A DNA stretch of 28,668 bases from Scenedesmus sp. ARA3 (lineage: Eukaryota > Chlorophyta > Chlorophyceae > Sphaeropleales > Scenedesmaceae). A program made the position numbers and the translations under genes. The number at the start of each line of letters is the position of its first letter. Position 1 is the first letter of the stretch. The notes below the pieces were generated by a model. The model was not told the origin of the DNA and searched no databases. It was given only the letters and a program-made list of their open reading frames with translations. This document shows positions 28,332-28,668 of this stretch, piece after piece. The stretch covers positions 26,214 to 54,881 of the forward strand of contig RWJK01001015.1 in the NCBI GenBank assembly GCA_004335835.1. The letters run 5' to 3'.

Positions 28332-28524
28332 CTTTTGTGCTCAGTAGTTTCGTCACAGCTGCCAGAAATCACAACTTACAGCGAGCAAATCGCAGTCAAC
28401 AGCGGATTTGACCCCTTATGACTAACAGGATTCTTGAACAAAAGCCATAAAACAAATCAATCACATCTTAACTTTGAGTTGCCAGCTTTTTGTTCAGTAG
28501 TTTCGGCTGAGCTGCGAGAAATCG
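28332..28524 (+). repeat. Degenerate 38-bp direct repeat
   Basis: Positions 28332-28370 and 28488-28524 share CAGTAGTTTCG and GAGCTGC.AGAAATC-like blocks, about 155 bases apart. Confidence 0.7.
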
Positions 28525-28668
28525 ACATCGCTTGGGCCCTACCCCAGCCCCTAGGCCCTGCTCCCGGGGGGGGGCGGGGGGGTGCCACTGCTGATTCCCA
28601 AGGAGTAGCCGGCGGCAGGCCAGGTACCGCTGCAGGCTGGCAGAAGAGATTGTATGGTCTGCGGAGCA

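Larger units (their letters stand above)
28148..28668 (-). other. Upstream part of the minus-strand gene, exons not resolved
   Basis: The acceptor for exon 28147-27881 lies here. The frames open at 28668-28580 (for example SASLQRYLACRRLLLGNQQW) might be an earlier exon, but no splice pair fits well. G-runs at about 28566-28582 could form a quadruplex. Confidence 0.35.

Noticed and set aside
1..28668. tRNA, rRNA or other structured RNA genes.
   Set aside because: I found no cloverleaf or rRNA-like sequence on either strand by eye. A covariance-model scan was not possible here.

Overview
This is nuclear DNA from a eukaryote, most likely a chlorophyte green alga. The signs are GC-rich genes split by short GT-AG introns, heavy CAG/CTG triplet content giving poly-Ala, poly-Gln and poly-Ser runs, TGTAA motifs (the green-algal poly(A) signal) after stop codons, and a TypA/BipA GTPase with what looks like a chloroplast transit peptide. 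The species cannot be named from the sequence.

Layout. (1) Positions 1-10246, plus strand: the 3' portion of a long coiled-coil gene whose 5' end lies outside the window. It ends in one 4.1 kb exon of low-complexity, acidic, Ala/Gln/Ser-rich sequence. (2) 11014-19566, plus strand: a complete 17-exon gene for a plastid-type TypA/BipA translational GTPase. My exon chain closes in frame at 688 residues. (3) 21040-25799, plus strand: an 8-exon gene for a 740-residue protein with a signal peptide and a type I periplasmic-binding (Leu/Ile/Val-binding or ANF-receptor type) fold. (4) 28147-26989, minus strand: the 3' end of an unrecognised gene that converges on gene 3. The stretches between genes hold UTRs, short repeats and one dispersed repeat present twice.

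The dominant and unusual feature is that all four genes carry partial tandem copies of their own exons inside their introns or 3' flanks. I call these ghost exons and count roughly 45-50. Each ghost keeps one real splice edge with some adjoining intron and then stops inside the exon. Copies of the 5' part of an exon lie upstream of the full exon, and copies of the 3' part lie downstream. I saw no exception on either strand. Some ghosts are identical to the parent exon and others are wrecked by stops or frameshifts. Several of the well-preserved ones differ from their parent almost only at synonymous positions, which neutral decay does not predict. Two fold-back inverted copies, a CTG-rich intron-like insertion in one duplicate, and CTG tracts abutting 3' splice sites suggest replication template switching around triplet repeats. 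False duplication in the assembly must also be excluded.

The genes do not form a pathway. TypA acts on plastid ribosomes, the binding protein is probably exported, and the other two have no assigned function. What they share is the mutational process. All exon boundaries and identities were worked out by eye. The evidence for the exon models is that every junction is GT-AG, phases match, and the TypA and binding-protein chains read from ATG to stop.
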